Shown here: one piece after another, positions 46,184-55,653 of the stretch
Position numbering within the stretch: the stretch's first letter is position 1
Layout: each line of letters starts with the position of its first letter
Position numbers and translations under genes: made by a program
Notes under the pieces: model-generated
Told to the model about the DNA's origin: nothing
The model's database searches: none
What the model saw: the letters and a program-made list of their open reading frames with translations, nothing else
DNA from: Chryseosolibacter indicum
Lineage (GTDB): Bacteria; Bacteroidota; Bacteroidia; Cytophagales; Cyclobacteriaceae
DNA length: 64,000 bases
Direction: 5' to 3'
Assembly (NCBI RefSeq): GCF_018598585.1
Contig: NZ_JAHESD010000003.1
Span: forward strand, 124,001-188,000

Positions 46184-47211
46184 AGTGTACGGTAAAAAGA
46201 CAGAGCCCTTTCTACCTCACTTAAAGTAATCTCGTAATCCCAATTTGCTTTACCTATTCCGGTAAGTAAAACACTCAGAATCTTGTTGCCTTTATTCTTC
46301 TTATCCTGTGTGGTAAGTTCTGCAATCTGCTTCTCTTCCAGTGCAGAGAATTGGAGCTTGCCAAAGACCTTAATGATGTAATTGTTTATTTCTGTAAGCG
46401 AAGCTTTAGAAAGAAGATTTCTTTCAACTGCTATAAAGCCTTCAGCAATAAGACCTGCAGCCACGGCTTCGCCGTGCATAATAGTTCTGTTATTCGTGAG
46501 GAAATAAGTTTCTATTGCATGACCTATTGTATGGCCTGCATTTAAGATCTTTCGCAGTCCCTTTTCCTTCGGGTCTTCTTGTACAACTTTTGCTTTAAAG
46601 TCTACTGAATGTTTAATCAAAACATCCCAATTCTGATGTTCTAAATCTGAAGTTTTAACATGCTGCCACATGTTCTCATCAGAAATTAAAGTGTGCTTAA
46701 TCACTTCTGCAAAACCTGATCTTACTTCATGTTCAGGTAATGTTTTAAGAAATCCGGAATAGAGCAGTGTAAGAGCTGGTGTTTGAAATACCCCGATATG
46801 ATTTTTAAAATGATGAAAATCGATTCCAAGCTTACCACCAATGCTTGCATCAACTTGTGATAATAGTGTAGTAGGAACAAGGATAAAGTCGATACCTCTT
46901 TTATAAGTAGCGGCGCAAAAGCCACCCATGTCTCCCAGAACACCCCCACCAAGAACAATAAGAACAGAATGTCTATCAAGATGCTGTTCGGTCATCTTCA
47001 TCCAGATATTCTCACAACTTACCAAGTTCTTGTGTGCTTCACCGCTTTCTATCACAAATGTTGAATGGGAAGGAATGGTATTGATAACAGGATAGCAGTG
47101 TTTTGCGGTGTTTGTATCAGTAAGTACTAAAATCTTACTATATTTTTTTTCGGCTAAGAATTTATTCAGATCGCTTGCAGGATCCTTTGAAAACAAAATG
47201 TTATCAGGCAT
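46180..47211 (-). CDS. aroB: 3-dehydroquinate synthase
   Basis: Second shikimate-pathway enzyme, 343 residues, NAD- and Zn-dependent. GGGVLGDMGGFCAATYKRG is the NAD-binding block. RKILNAGHTIGHAIE and MHGEAVAAGL carry the metal-binding histidines, and EVIKHTLI the preceding glutamate. Together with aroA it supplies chorismate for aromatic amino acids. Confidence 0.95.
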   Translation of the reverse strand: MPDNILFSKDPASDLNKFLAEKKYSKILVLTDTNTAKHCYPVINTIPSHSTFVIESGEAHKNLVSCENIWMKMTEQHLDRHSVLIVLGGGVLGDMGGFCAATYKRGIDFILVPTTLLSQVDASIGGKLGIDFHHFKNHIGVFQTPALTLLYSGFLKTLPEHEVRSGFAEVIKHTLISDENMWQHVKTSDLEHQNWDVLIKHSVDFKAKVVQEDPKEKGLRKILNAGHTIGHAIETYFLTNNRTIMHGEAVAAGLIAEGFIAVERNLLSKASLTEINNYIIKVFGKLQFSALEEKQIAELTTQDKKNKGNKILSVLLTGIGKANWDYEITLSEVERALSFYRTL

Positions 47212-47304
47212 TATTTGAATTAATATCGCGGAAAGTTATAAAACGTCTTTGTTTGGTTCCAGAATCTTTGCTGAAATAGATTTAGACAAGGGATAATGCT
47301 ATTA

Positions 47305-47312
47305 TATATTTG
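47305..47312 (+). promoter_or_regulatory. Candidate -7 element before the proline dehydrogenase gene
   Basis: TATATTTG matches TAnnTTTG; a TTTA 20 bp upstream (47281-47284) is a three-of-four match to the -33 box. The ATG is 15 bp downstream. Confidence 0.45.
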
Positions 47313-47327
47313 CGCACTCATTAACCT

Positions 47328-48503
47328 ATGGCACCCGCAATATCTTTTGATGACACCTCAGTTGCCTTTTCCTACAAATCGGACTCGGCTCTAAAAAAAG
47401 CTAATTTTATCTTTTCCATGGTAAATCATCCATGGTTATCGGCAATGGCAACCAGTTCTGTTAAGCTGGCCTTAAAACTGAATTTGCCTGTTGAAGGAAT
47501 CATCAGGAAGACCGCTTTTGAGCATTTTTGCGGAGGCGAAACAATAGAGAACAGTGCTGCTGTTATAGATCAGCTAGCCAGCTTTAACATCGGTACCATA
47601 CTCGATTATTCTGTAGAAGGAGAGAAAAGCGAGAATGGATTTGATAAAACCATGCAGGAAACCCTGCGTACTGTTACTACAGCCAGTCAATCGGGTCGTA
47701 TTCCTTTTACCGTGTTTAAGGTAACAGGCTTGGCTTCTTTTGATCTCCTGGAAAAGATTCAGGCAAAAAAGGAACTGACAAAAGCAGAAGAAGCAGCATT
47801 TCAAAGGGTTCGTTTTCGCGTTAACAAAATATGCCTCGCTGCTCACAGAGAAGGCATTCCTGTGTTAATTGATGCCGAAGAAACCTGGATTCAGGATACA
47901 ATTGATTTGCTTGCTTATGAAATGATGTCATCCTATAACAAGGAAAAAGCAATTGTATTCAATACCTATCAGCTGTATCGAACACAGTCCTTATCAAACC
48001 TTAAAGAGGCCGTAGCGAAAGGAAAGCAACAAGGTTATTTTTTGGGTGCTAAAGTCGTTAGAGGCGCTTATATGGAGAAAGAAAGGGAACGCGCCTCTCA
48101 ATTGGGGTATCCAAGTCCTATCCAACCCGATAAAGAAGCCTCAGATAATGCATTTAATGATGCATTAAAGTTTTGCGTCGAGAATTTAGATCGGGTCTCA
48201 GTAATGTGTGGGTCGCATAATGAGCAGAGTAATCTTTTACTCACACAGCTCATGCATGAGCGCAGTATCGCCGCTGAAGATAAGCGAATCTGGTTTGCTC
48301 AGCTCTACGGAATGAGTGATAATATCTCCTTTAACCTCGCCAAAGCAGGCTATAATGTAGCCAAGTATGTGCCTTATGGTCCTGTAAAAGCAGTGATGCC
48401 TTACTTGTTAAGACGGGCAGCCGAAAATACTTCTGTGGCAGGGCAAAGCAGTAGGGAGCTCACTTTAATACGCAAAGAATTAAAGCGAAGAAAACTAGCT
48501 TAA
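47328..48503 (+). CDS. Proline dehydrogenase family protein
   Basis: FAD-dependent oxidation of proline to pyrroline-5-carboxylate, 391 residues with a TIM-barrel fold. YSVEGEKSENGF, IPVLIDAEETWIQD, GAKVVRGAYMEKERERA and the C-terminal YLLRRAAENTS correspond to conserved proline dehydrogenase blocks; the final RR pair binds the substrate carboxylate. It is the monofunctional form; the dehydrogenase for the second step is not in the window. Confidence 0.94.
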   Translation: MAPAISFDDTSVAFSYKSDSALKKANFIFSMVNHPWLSAMATSSVKLALKLNLPVEGIIRKTAFEHFCGGETIENSAAVIDQLASFNIGTILDYSVEGEKSENGFDKTMQETLRTVTTASQSGRIPFTVFKVTGLASFDLLEKIQAKKELTKAEEAAFQRVRFRVNKICLAAHREGIPVLIDAEETWIQDTIDLLAYEMMSSYNKEKAIVFNTYQLYRTQSLSNLKEAVAKGKQQGYFLGAKVVRGAYMEKERERASQLGYPSPIQPDKEASDNAFNDALKFCVENLDRVSVMCGSHNEQSNLLLTQLMHERSIAAEDKRIWFAQLYGMSDNISFNLAKAGYNVAKYVPYGPVKAVMPYLLRRAAENTSVAGQSSRELTLIRKELKRRKLA

Positions 48504-48535
48504 CAATTCTCATTTTTACCTCTGCCTAATTCCAT

Positions 48536-48543
48536 TATTTTTG
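48536..48543 (+). promoter_or_regulatory. Candidate -7 element before lysS
   Basis: TATTTTTG fits TAnnTTTG, 23 bp before the ATG, with TTTT at 48513-48516 in the -33 position (19-bp gap). Confidence 0.4.
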
Positions 48544-48566
48544 CCAGTCAATTGCAAAATAAGTAT

Positions 48567-50297
48567 ATGGCATTAAGCGAACAGGAAGTTATCCGCAGGC
48601 AAAAATTACAAGACCTTGAGAAATTAGGGATCAATCCCTATCCGGCAGAATCATTTGAAGTAAATGTTACTGCTAAAGATATTCTTGAAAATTTCGATCC
48701 GGAGAAGGGCAACTACAAGGCTGTTTCTATTGCTGGCAGAATTATGGGTACCCGCGTAATGGGTAATGCTTCCTTTGTTGAGCTTCAGGATGAAACAGGC
48801 AGGATTCAGGTATATCTTCGTCGTGATGACCTCTGTCCTGGTGAAGACAAAACACTTTATAACACGGTATTTAAAAAGCTTCTCGATATAGGCGATATTA
48901 TCGGTATTACTGGCTTTGTTTTTAAAACACAGGTTGGTGAAACATCCATCCACGCCACCAGTTTAAAGCTTCTTTCAAAAGCATTGCGACCTCTGCCAAT
49001 TGTAAAAACTACCAAGGATGAGCAGGGTAATGTTACAATGCATGATGCCTTTACAGATCCAGAGCAACGCTATCGTCAGCGCTATGTAGACCTGGTCGTT
49101 AATCCGCACGTTCGCGATACGTTTGTAAAAAGAACGAAATTGGTAAACTCGATGCGTTCTTACCTTAATAACAAAGGATACCTTGAGGTTGAGACGCCTA
49201 TTCTTCAACCTCTTTACGGCGGCGCTGCGGCACGTCCTTTTAAAACGCATCACAATACGCTTGATATGACTTTATATCTCCGTATTGCAAACGAGTTATA
49301 CCTGAAAAGACTCATCGTAGGTGGTTTTGACGGCGTTTATGAATTCTCGAAAGATTTCAGAAACGAAGGAATGTCTCGTTTCCATAATCCTGAATTTACC
49401 CAGATAGAACTCTATGTTGCGTATAAGGATTATAATTGGATGATGGATCTGGTAGAGGAGATGATTGAAAAGGTAGCCTTGGATCTTCATGGTACTACTG
49501 AAGTTAAGGTTGGTGAAAACATAATCAATTTCAAGAGACCATGGCAACGCTTTACCATGTTTGAGGCTATTCAGCATTTTACTGGTATTGATATAACCTT
49601 TATGGATGAGGAACAGCTTCGTGAGACGTGTAAGAAGCTTCATGTACCAATGGATAACACCATGGGTAAAGGAAAACTTATTGATCAGATCTTCGGTGAG
49701 AAGTGCGAGCCTAATCTTATTCAGCCTACCTTTATTACTGATTATCCGGTAGAAATGTCGCCATTGGCAAAGAAACACAGAAGCAAGCCCGGCTTGGTTG
49801 AAAGGTTTGAAGCGATCTGTAACAGTAAAGAAATTGCTAACAGTTTCTCTGAGTTAAATGATCCAATCGATCAACGTCAACGTTTTGAGGACCAACTTGA
49901 ACTGGGTAAACGTGGTGATGAAGAAGCCATGACACTCGATGAAGATTTTCTGCGTGCACTTGAATACGGAATGCCACCAACAGCAGGATTAGGTATAGGT
50001 ATTGATCGCCTTTCTATGATTATGACCAATTCACCTTCTATCCAGGATGTGCTGTTCTTCCCGCAAATGAAACCTGAAAAGGCTTCTTCCCCTGTTGCAG
50101 CGCAAGAGTTTGCAGAAGTAGGAGTAAGACCTGAGCTTATCCCTTTATTACAGAAACTCGGCATTACTTCAGTAGCACAGATGAAAGAAATGAAGGCATC
50201 TAAGCTTTTTAATGATGTTTGTGGTATTCGTAAAAAGATGAAGCTGGAGAATATTCAAAACCCGACATTGCAAGAGGTGGAAGGATGGTTAAAGTAA
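48567..50297 (+). CDS. lysS: Lysine--tRNA ligase (class II) with C-terminal extension
   Basis: Charges tRNA-Lys; 576 residues from the ATG at 48567 ([20 protein letters not shown]), preferred to the TTG at 48552. The N-terminal OB anticodon-binding domain includes [14 protein letters not shown]. Motif 2 is [15 protein letters not shown] and motif 3 [11 protein letters not shown]. The catalytic core ends at [11 protein letters not shown]. The last 72 residues form an extra helical, HhH-like region ([16 protein letters not shown]) absent from the ~505-residue E. coli enzyme. Confidence 0.96.
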   Translation: MALSEQEVIRRQKLQDLEKLGINPYPAESFEVNVTAKDILENFDPEKGNYKAVSIAGRIMGTRVMGNASFVELQDETGRIQVYLRRDDLCPGEDKTLYNTVFKKLLDIGDIIGITGFVFKTQVGETSIHATSLKLLSKALRPLPIVKTTKDEQGNVTMHDAFTDPEQRYRQRYVDLVVNPHVRDTFVKRTKLVNSMRSYLNNKGYLEVETPILQPLYGGAAARPFKTHHNTLDMTLYLRIANELYLKRLIVGGFDGVYEFSKDFRNEGMSRFHNPEFTQIELYVAYKDYNWMMDLVEEMIEKVALDLHGTTEVKVGENIINFKRPWQRFTMFEAIQHFTGIDITFMDEEQLRETCKKLHVPMDNTMGKGKLIDQIFGEKCEPNLIQPTFITDYPVEMSPLAKKHRSKPGLVERFEAICNSKEIANSFSELNDPIDQRQRFEDQLELGKRGDEEAMTLDEDFLRALEYGMPPTAGLGIGIDRLSMIMTNSPSIQDVLFFPQMKPEKASSPVAAQEFAEVGVRPELIPLLQKLGITSVAQMKEMKASKLFNDVCGIRKKMKLENIQNPTLQEVEGWLK

Positions 50298-50370
50298 TAA
50301 CCTTCGGGTTTACCTTATTGGCTTAAGTTCTGAAAGTCGTTAATTTAAAAGATATCACTAAAGGTTGTAA

Positions 50371-50958
50371 CTACATTGTAATTTCAAGCGTAGTTGCAGC
50401 TTTTTTTACGAGTTGTATAAAATCATTTTCAGTGATAGGATAATCAACTTCTGTAAGTGTTTCGCTTTCTTCAAAAGGAATTACTTTAGAACGTGCCTTA
50501 GATTTGGTTTTGCTTATTAGTGATCCTTCACCGTCAAAAACATAAACATTTAACTTGAAGATAGCATTGTTTTGACTTGCCTTGTTCATGTTTAGTTTGC
50601 CGAAAATCTTGATGAAATAATCAAAGTTGCCATTCTTTAGTATTTTCAAATCCGAACCGCTCATCGTGTTTCTTTTTTCTCTTTTTTGATGATTGACATA
50701 GTCATCAAACATAAGAACCACTTCAGGTGAGTGCATGCTTTTCATATCATTGGCATGTAATCCCCGTTTAATAGCCTCAACCACTACATTATATATGTAG
50801 TGCCTGTCAATATTGGTAGTGTTAAAGCCTAAGTTTTTATAGGGAGATTTTCTATCTAGCTTTATTTCAAAACTGGTAATACCAGAGCTTATTTCTGTTT
50901 GTTGCGCTATTACCTGAATAGCCATTAATGATAATATAAGTAGCAGCGCGGTTTTCAT
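50371..50958 (-). CDS. Exported hypothetical protein, 195 residues
   Basis: Signal peptide (MKTALLLILSLMAIQVIAQQ) and a mature region with mixed charge and no recognised motif. Alternating strands near DYFIKIFGKLNMN and FKLNVYVFDGEGSL suggest a small beta-rich periplasmic domain. Monocistronic. I cannot assign a family. Confidence 0.75.
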   Translation of the reverse strand: MKTALLLILSLMAIQVIAQQTEISSGITSFEIKLDRKSPYKNLGFNTTNIDRHYIYNVVVEAIKRGLHANDMKSMHSPEVVLMFDDYVNHQKREKRNTMSGSDLKILKNGNFDYFIKIFGKLNMNKASQNNAIFKLNVYVFDGEGSLISKTKSKARSKVIPFEESETLTEVDYPITENDFIQLVKKAATTLEITM

Positions 50959-51132
50959 GCCAGTACCCTATACAGAATAAAAATCGTGCCGCCGTTTTAG
51001 TAAAACGGTGAATGGTGATAAGTATAGCGGCGGTTTATTTGATCGCATTACCCGCAGGTACATCTGTTTTTTTAAGCCCCATTGTATATAGGGAACGATT
51101 TTGTTTGTAGAGATAATTACAAAAAATCAACT

Positions 51133-51546
51133 ATGAAACAGCAAGATAGGGAACAGGTGTCAGCGACAGAAAGAACAACGATACCGGTAGTTGAAGAGCG
51201 GTTAAGGGTTGGTGCGGAAGTGGTAGAAACAGGAAGTGTTCGTTTGAAAAAAGACGTGGAGGAAAAGGAAGTGGTAATTGACGCATCCTTGGCCCATGAT
51301 CATATTACAATCGAAAGGGTGAAAATTAATCGCCCGGTAGCTACTCCTCCGCCTGCTGTTCGGTACGAGGGCAATACGATGATTGTTTCGGTTTTAAAGG
51401 AAGAGGTGGTTGTTCAGAAACAACTTGTATTGGTGGAAGAGTTACACATATCTAAAGAGTCGGTACAGGAGCATTCTGAAACTCCTGTCAAACTCAGAAG
51501 AGAAAAAGTTTCAATAGAACAGGGGGAAGCGGGAGCAAATACTTAA
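51133..51546 (+). CDS. DUF2382 (YsnF/AvaK) domain protein
   Basis: Protein of 137 residues from the ATG at 51133 (MKQQDREQVSATERTTIPVV). A DUF2382 domain spans most of it: IPVVEERLRVGAEVVETGSV and IVSVLKEEVVVQKQLVLVEE, with the repeated strand-rich pattern of the family. These proteins are linked to general stress in cyanobacteria, Deinococcus and Bacillus. It forms a pair with the next, longer DUF2382 gene 62 bp downstream. Confidence 0.85.
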   Translation: MKQQDREQVSATERTTIPVVEERLRVGAEVVETGSVRLKKDVEEKEVVIDASLAHDHITIERVKINRPVATPPPAVRYEGNTMIVSVLKEEVVVQKQLVLVEELHISKESVQEHSETPVKLRREKVSIEQGEAGANT

Positions 51547-51608
51547 GCAAGCGTTGCGTATTTGAAGTGAAGAAGTAGTAATGGACAATTAAATCAAAAG
51601 TTAAAATC

Positions 51609-52493
51609 ATGTCACATACGATAATTGGAATATTTGATAGTTCAACAGAAGCACAGAATGCCGTTGAGAACTTAAGTGCTAACGGCTTTACAATAGACCA
51701 AGTAGATATTACCTACGATAACCAACACAGCGTGCTTGAAAACGTAGACAATGACAACGAGCCTAACGGGTTCGGAGAAAAGATCAGTAGGTTCTTCAAA
51801 TCTATGTTTGATAGTGATGAAGAATCAACACGTTACACAAATGTGGCTCGCCATGCAGCTATTGTGACCGTTGTTACTGATACCAATGAAGAGGCACTGC
51901 GGGCAGCAGAAATTCTAGACAGCAGTGGGGCTATAGATGTTGATGAACGTTCAAGACAAATCAGGGAGTCGACAGAAAGACCGCATCAGGATCTTGTTTC
52001 TTCTGCTGATGGTGCTTTAACTACCGACGCTTTAAATGATGATCCAGAACCTGAAGAAACTGTAGGGACAAGAGATAGAAATGCTATTGATACCAATCAA
52101 ACAATTCCTGTTATAGAAGAACAACTTCATGTAGACAAACGTGAAGTTGATAAAGGAACTGTACGGTTGAGAAGTCGTATTGTTGAAAAACCTGTTGAAC
52201 AGATTATCAGGTTGCGCGAAGAGCGTGTTACGGTAGAGCGTAACCCTGTGAACAGGCCAGTGCGTGAAGGTGATCTCAGTAATTTTCGTGAAGGAGAGAT
52301 TGAAATAAAACAGAGGGCAGAGGTGCCTGTTGTTAACAAAGAAGCTCGCGTTGTTGAAGAAGTGAATGTAAATAAAGAGATAAGAGACCGAGATGAAGTA
52401 ATCCGCGATACCGTGAGAAGAACAGAAGTTGATATTGATAATGATTCAACATTTAACAAAGGCGAGTCATCGCTTGATCAAAGTCGAAAATAA
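51609..52493 (+). CDS. General stress protein with YflT-like N-terminal and DUF2382 C-terminal domains
   Basis: Acidic protein of 294 residues. Residues ~1-115 (IIGIFDSSTEAQNAVENLSA, VDITYD, VTVVTDTNEEALRAAEILDS) resemble the heat-induced YflT/general stress 17M domain. After a linker, residues ~160-275 form DUF2382 (TIPVIEEQLHVDKREVDKGT, RLREERVTVERNPVNRPV). The same fusion occurs in B. subtilis YsnF-type proteins. Likely co-expressed with the shorter DUF2382 gene before it. Molecular role not established. Confidence 0.88.
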   Translation: MSHTIIGIFDSSTEAQNAVENLSANGFTIDQVDITYDNQHSVLENVDNDNEPNGFGEKISRFFKSMFDSDEESTRYTNVARHAAIVTVVTDTNEEALRAAEILDSSGAIDVDERSRQIRESTERPHQDLVSSADGALTTDALNDDPEPEETVGTRDRNAIDTNQTIPVIEEQLHVDKREVDKGTVRLRSRIVEKPVEQIIRLREERVTVERNPVNRPVREGDLSNFREGEIEIKQRAEVPVVNKEARVVEEVNVNKEIRDRDEVIRDTVRRTEVDIDNDSTFNKGESSLDQSRK

Positions 52494-52520
52494 CTAATAC
52501 CTTTTAAACTTTCTTAGATA

Positions 52521-52548
52521 AAAAAAGCGGTGGTAACACCGCTTTTTT
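52521..52548. terminator. Bidirectional Rho-independent terminator
   Basis: A 12-bp perfect stem AAAAAAGCGGTG / CACCGCTTTTTT with a 4-nt loop gives T tracts in both directions. It lies between the convergent stress-protein and SIMPL genes. Confidence 0.93.
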
Positions 52549-52570
52549 CTTTAGTGCGAATCCTTAAAAC

Positions 52571-53266
52571 CTACTTAATTTCAAACTGTGCTACAATCTG
52601 TGCCTGTAATTTTATCTTCCTGAATCCTGCCGAAGATGGTTCTGCTTCATCCTGACTTTGAGCACGCATTGTTACGTTTGCTTTATACTCCATCATTGGC
52701 TGAACAGGCTCTATCTCCCAATCTCTAACCATAAGTGGCTTACCTACTTCAGCACCTATAGCTTTAAGTAGAGTCTCAGCCTTCGCTTTTCCTGCCTGTA
52801 ATGCTTTTATTTTTAAGTCCATCTTAATCTTGTCAAGGTCAGAATGGCTTAACCGGGTAATATCTACAAAATCAATTTTTACTGACTGCAGTTTCTCAAC
52901 CAGTTTTTCAAGCTCTGCTGCGCTTGTTAGTTTAATCTGATAAGTCTTTTCTCTAAAAGCGTCTTTCTCTTTCTTGCCTAGCTTATCAAGTTTTGATCCT
53001 ACATCAGCCAACTCAAGTCTTTTACGATCAATGCCTGCATCTTTAAGCGCATTTAAAAAATCCTTATCTAATTTCTCAAGCGAAACTTTCTCCCGGTTTT
53101 CTTCGAATTCACGAAGTCTTATGGTAGTATATATTTCGTTAGGTTCTATTTCCTGTTGTGCTGTGCCAGTTACTTCAATAAAATGCTCACCTTTAAAAAC
53201 TTCATTTTGTGCTATACTCATGAATGGAATAATAAGGAATGCTAAAAGCAAGAATCTGATTTTCAT
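52571..53266 (-). CDS. SIMPL (DUF541) domain periplasmic protein
   Basis: Exported protein of 231 residues. The signal peptide ends near MSIAQ, and the SIMPL domain follows (IEVTGTAQQEIEPNEIYTTI, ALQAGKAKAETLLKAIGAEV). Relatives form ring oligomers in the periplasm or outer membrane (BP26 of Brucella) or act in oxidative stress (YggE). The next gene upstream, 424 bp away and divergent, encodes OxyR, so a shared stress theme is possible but inferred. Confidence 0.88.
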   Translation of the reverse strand: MKIRFLLLAFLIIPFMSIAQNEVFKGEHFIEVTGTAQQEIEPNEIYTTIRLREFEENREKVSLEKLDKDFLNALKDAGIDRKRLELADVGSKLDKLGKKEKDAFREKTYQIKLTSAAELEKLVEKLQSVKIDFVDITRLSHSDLDKIKMDLKIKALQAGKAKAETLLKAIGAEVGKPLMVRDWEIEPVQPMMEYKANVTMRAQSQDEAEPSSAGFRKIKLQAQIVAQFEIK

Positions 53267-53689
53267 AAAGAGATTTATAATTTATTATGTGGTTAGACAC
53301 AAATTAGGTGCCGGAAGTTGTAGTAGATGATAAAAAATAATTCAGTGCTTTATTAGAAAGAGAAAACAATTTCATTGACTTTTCGTAGCTGACAATCTTA
53401 CTACAACTTCAATAGAGCAGGTAACTCTCTAAAAACATTTTTCGATGTTCATCTCCATCAATACGTGACTATAATTTGAATTACCTTCTTCGAGTAAATC
53501 ATGATATAGCAATCCTTTCTGATAACTTCTTTATAGTTCCTGATAATGCGTATTGATTTAAGGTTAGTTTACTGTTCATAACCTTTTGCTATCGCCGAAT
53601 TAATATAAATGTTATATAAGCGATATCAATATTTATTAATGGTATATTAATTTTGTCTATCATCGGTTATATATAAAACTGAAATCGGG
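53267..53689. other. Intergenic region between the SIMPL and oxyR genes
   Basis: AT-rich, with no open frame of note. TAATTTTG at 53648-53655 is a -7 candidate for oxyR. TATCGC (53590-53595) and GCGATA (53620-53625) form a spaced inverted repeat about 65 bp before the oxyR start; LysR-type regulators often bind such dyads near their own promoter. This is suggestive only. Nothing else is seen. Confidence 0.35.
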
Positions 53690-54610
53690 ATGAACTTACA
53701 ACAACTCGAATACATTGTTGCTCTTGATATTTTTCGGAACCACGTAAAGGCTGCCGCACATTGTCATGTAACACAGCCAACATTGAGTATGATGGTGAAA
53801 AAACTTGAGGATGAGTTGGGTGTTAAAATTTTTGACCGATCGCAACCCCTTAAGCCAACACCATCGGGGGAAATGGTACTGCATCGTGCCAGGCAGATCC
53901 TCCAGGAAGTGAAAAACTTGAAGGAGTTTATCAAAAATGAAAAGGATTCAATTGAAGGAGATTACCGTCTGGCTGTTATACCAACGCTTGCTCCCTACCT
54001 GCTACCAAGGTTCCTCAATGAGTTTTTGAAAAACCATCCGGGAACATCTTTTACTGTGATGGAGATGCAGACGGATGAAATTGTAAAGCAGCTAAAGAAT
54101 AACCGACTTGACATAGCCATTCTTGTCACACCCATAGATGATAAGGACATTCGAGAGATCCCTATTTTTTACGAGCCTATTCTTCTATACACCTCAGAAG
54201 ATCTTAAATACTACAACCAGGAAAAGGTTGATCTGAAGTCACTAACTGCTGACAACCTTTTGCTGTTGGAAGAAGGTCACTGTTTCAGAGGGCAAGTAAT
54301 GAACCTATGTACGGCCAAAAGTAAAAAGTCCCATCATCAGTTAAATTATCAAAGTGGCTCCTTTGAAACGCTTAAAGCCATGGTCGATAATAACTACGGA
54401 TATACCTTAATTCCTGAACTTGCTGTAAATGCGAAAAATAAACACGTAAAACATTTTACCTCGCCTGAGCCTGTTCGGGAAGTAAGTCTTGTGGTAAGCA
54501 ATGGTTTTGTAAAAGAAACCTTACTTGAAAAGCTACGAGAGGCTATACTTAAGTCGATCCCCCAGCATTTCAAAAAGAACGACAAGTACATTCGCGTACG
54601 CTGGAATTAA
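53690..54610 (+). CDS. oxyR: LysR-family redox regulator OxyR
   Basis: Transcription factor of 306 residues. The N-terminal winged helix is MNLQQLEYIVALDIFRNHVK with the recognition region TQPTLSMMVKKLEDELG, and the rest is a LysR effector domain. Two cysteines, C198 and C207 in EEGHCFRGQVMNLC, sit in the same context and nine-residue spacing as C199 and C208 of E. coli OxyR, where peroxide forms the activating disulfide. A hydrogen-peroxide sensor role is therefore well supported. No catalase or peroxidase gene is adjacent. Confidence 0.92.
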   Translation: MNLQQLEYIVALDIFRNHVKAAAHCHVTQPTLSMMVKKLEDELGVKIFDRSQPLKPTPSGEMVLHRARQILQEVKNLKEFIKNEKDSIEGDYRLAVIPTLAPYLLPRFLNEFLKNHPGTSFTVMEMQTDEIVKQLKNNRLDIAILVTPIDDKDIREIPIFYEPILLYTSEDLKYYNQEKVDLKSLTADNLLLLEEGHCFRGQVMNLCTAKSKKSHHQLNYQSGSFETLKAMVDNNYGYTLIPELAVNAKNKHVKHFTSPEPVREVSLVVSNGFVKETLLEKLREAILKSIPQHFKKNDKYIRVRWN

Positions 54611-54758
54611 AGTAAGGCCTGTATAAGGCCCTAAAATCCCTCTAAACCGGTATTCGGATTTAGCCCTGTTTGTCTACGATAAAACCTTACGCGTGGGGAT
54701 GAGGCTGTTACAAGGCTGCCTTTTCTGTTAGTGAAGCTTTAGTATGGCTATAGTCGTG

Positions 54759-54791
54759 CTTCTGTCATTCTTCTGTAATCCTTCTGCCAAC
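54759..54791. repeat. Tandem 11-bp repeat, three copies
   Basis: CTTCTGTCATT, CTTCTGTAATC, CTTCTGCCAAC in register, then CTTC. The reverse complement (AATGACAGAAG and so on) resembles the GAGTGGAGAAG units at 9035-9078. It lies in the 316-bp gap between oxyR and the IMPACT gene. That gap also holds a weak GGCCT/AGGCC hairpin just after oxyR and nothing else I can name. Confidence 0.65.
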
Positions 54792-54926
54792 CTTCATAAA
54801 AACGCGTTTTTCATGAAGAATCATTGAATTTACAAAGCAGTATCACAGAATCTGCACTGATGCCACAAGCCAGCCATTCAGAACCAACAAGGCCTCATCT
54901 CCGCAATACCTATAATTTGCAATTAT

Positions 54927-55544
54927 TTAATCGATCGTCAGCACCTGGACGTTGGTGCCCATAGCTCGCATAAGCTTTACTTTGTCGAGAAATGGTTCTT
55001 TATTAGAAAGGTTTATTGTGAAAGAAAGTAAACATTCATTATTATACTCCTGGTTCATGATTGTAAGATCAAATTCTTTAACCAGACGCATTACATCCGG
55101 CGTAGCTTCGTAAGAGTATTGAATGTTCAATTGTACGGTTACCTGGTTCTCGATAATAATGGCACTAGCAATTGCATCTTCAGCAGCCGTTTTGTAGGCA
55201 GTAACTAATCTTCCTACGCCAAGTTTAACGCCACCAAAATAACGGACAACTACAATCAATACATCCGTGAGGTTTTTTGAGCGGATCTGCCCTAGAATAG
55301 GGTCTCCCGCTGAATGGTTGGGCTCCCCATCATCAGATGCGCGAAAGAGTTTCTTTTCTGGTCCTAATATCCAGGCATAGCAGTGATGCCGTGCATCAAA
55401 GTATTCTTTCCTTAAAGCCAGTAGTTTTTCCTTTATGTCTTCTTCTGTTTTTACCGGATAAGCAAATGACAAAAATTTGCTGCCCTTTTCTTTATAGATG
55501 CCTTGAGCAGGTGCTTGAATAGTTAAATAAGAAAAGACCGGCAT
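54927..55544 (-). CDS. YigZ/IMPACT family protein
   Basis: Cytoplasmic protein of 205 residues. The IMPACT domain has KGSKFLSFAYPV, RHHCYAWILG, RASDDGEPNHSAGDPILGQI and VVVRYFGGVKLGVGRLVTAY, all hallmark blocks, followed by a C-terminal ferredoxin-like domain. Bacterial YigZ has an unclear role, perhaps in translation control; the eukaryotic IMPACT protein inhibits GCN2 signalling. Monocistronic. Confidence 0.92.
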   Translation of the reverse strand: MPVFSYLTIQAPAQGIYKEKGSKFLSFAYPVKTEEDIKEKLLALRKEYFDARHHCYAWILGPEKKLFRASDDGEPNHSAGDPILGQIRSKNLTDVLIVVVRYFGGVKLGVGRLVTAYKTAAEDAIASAIIIENQVTVQLNIQYSYEATPDVMRLVKEFDLTIMNQEYNNECLLSFTINLSNKEPFLDKVKLMRAMGTNVQVLTID

Positions 55545-55653
55545 TTTGTAACGAAATAGCTTGATTTTGCGTCAAATAAAAGAAATGCGTTCAGGTGATG
55601 CAACCTTTAATCGCATCTACTGTCTTCTTATAAAATCAATCATTAATTCCTAT

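Noticed and set aside
52127-52459. 110-codon open frame antisense to the DUF2382 gene
   Set aside because: Ser/Thr/Arg-rich mirror of the repeated DUF2382 strands; no independent support.
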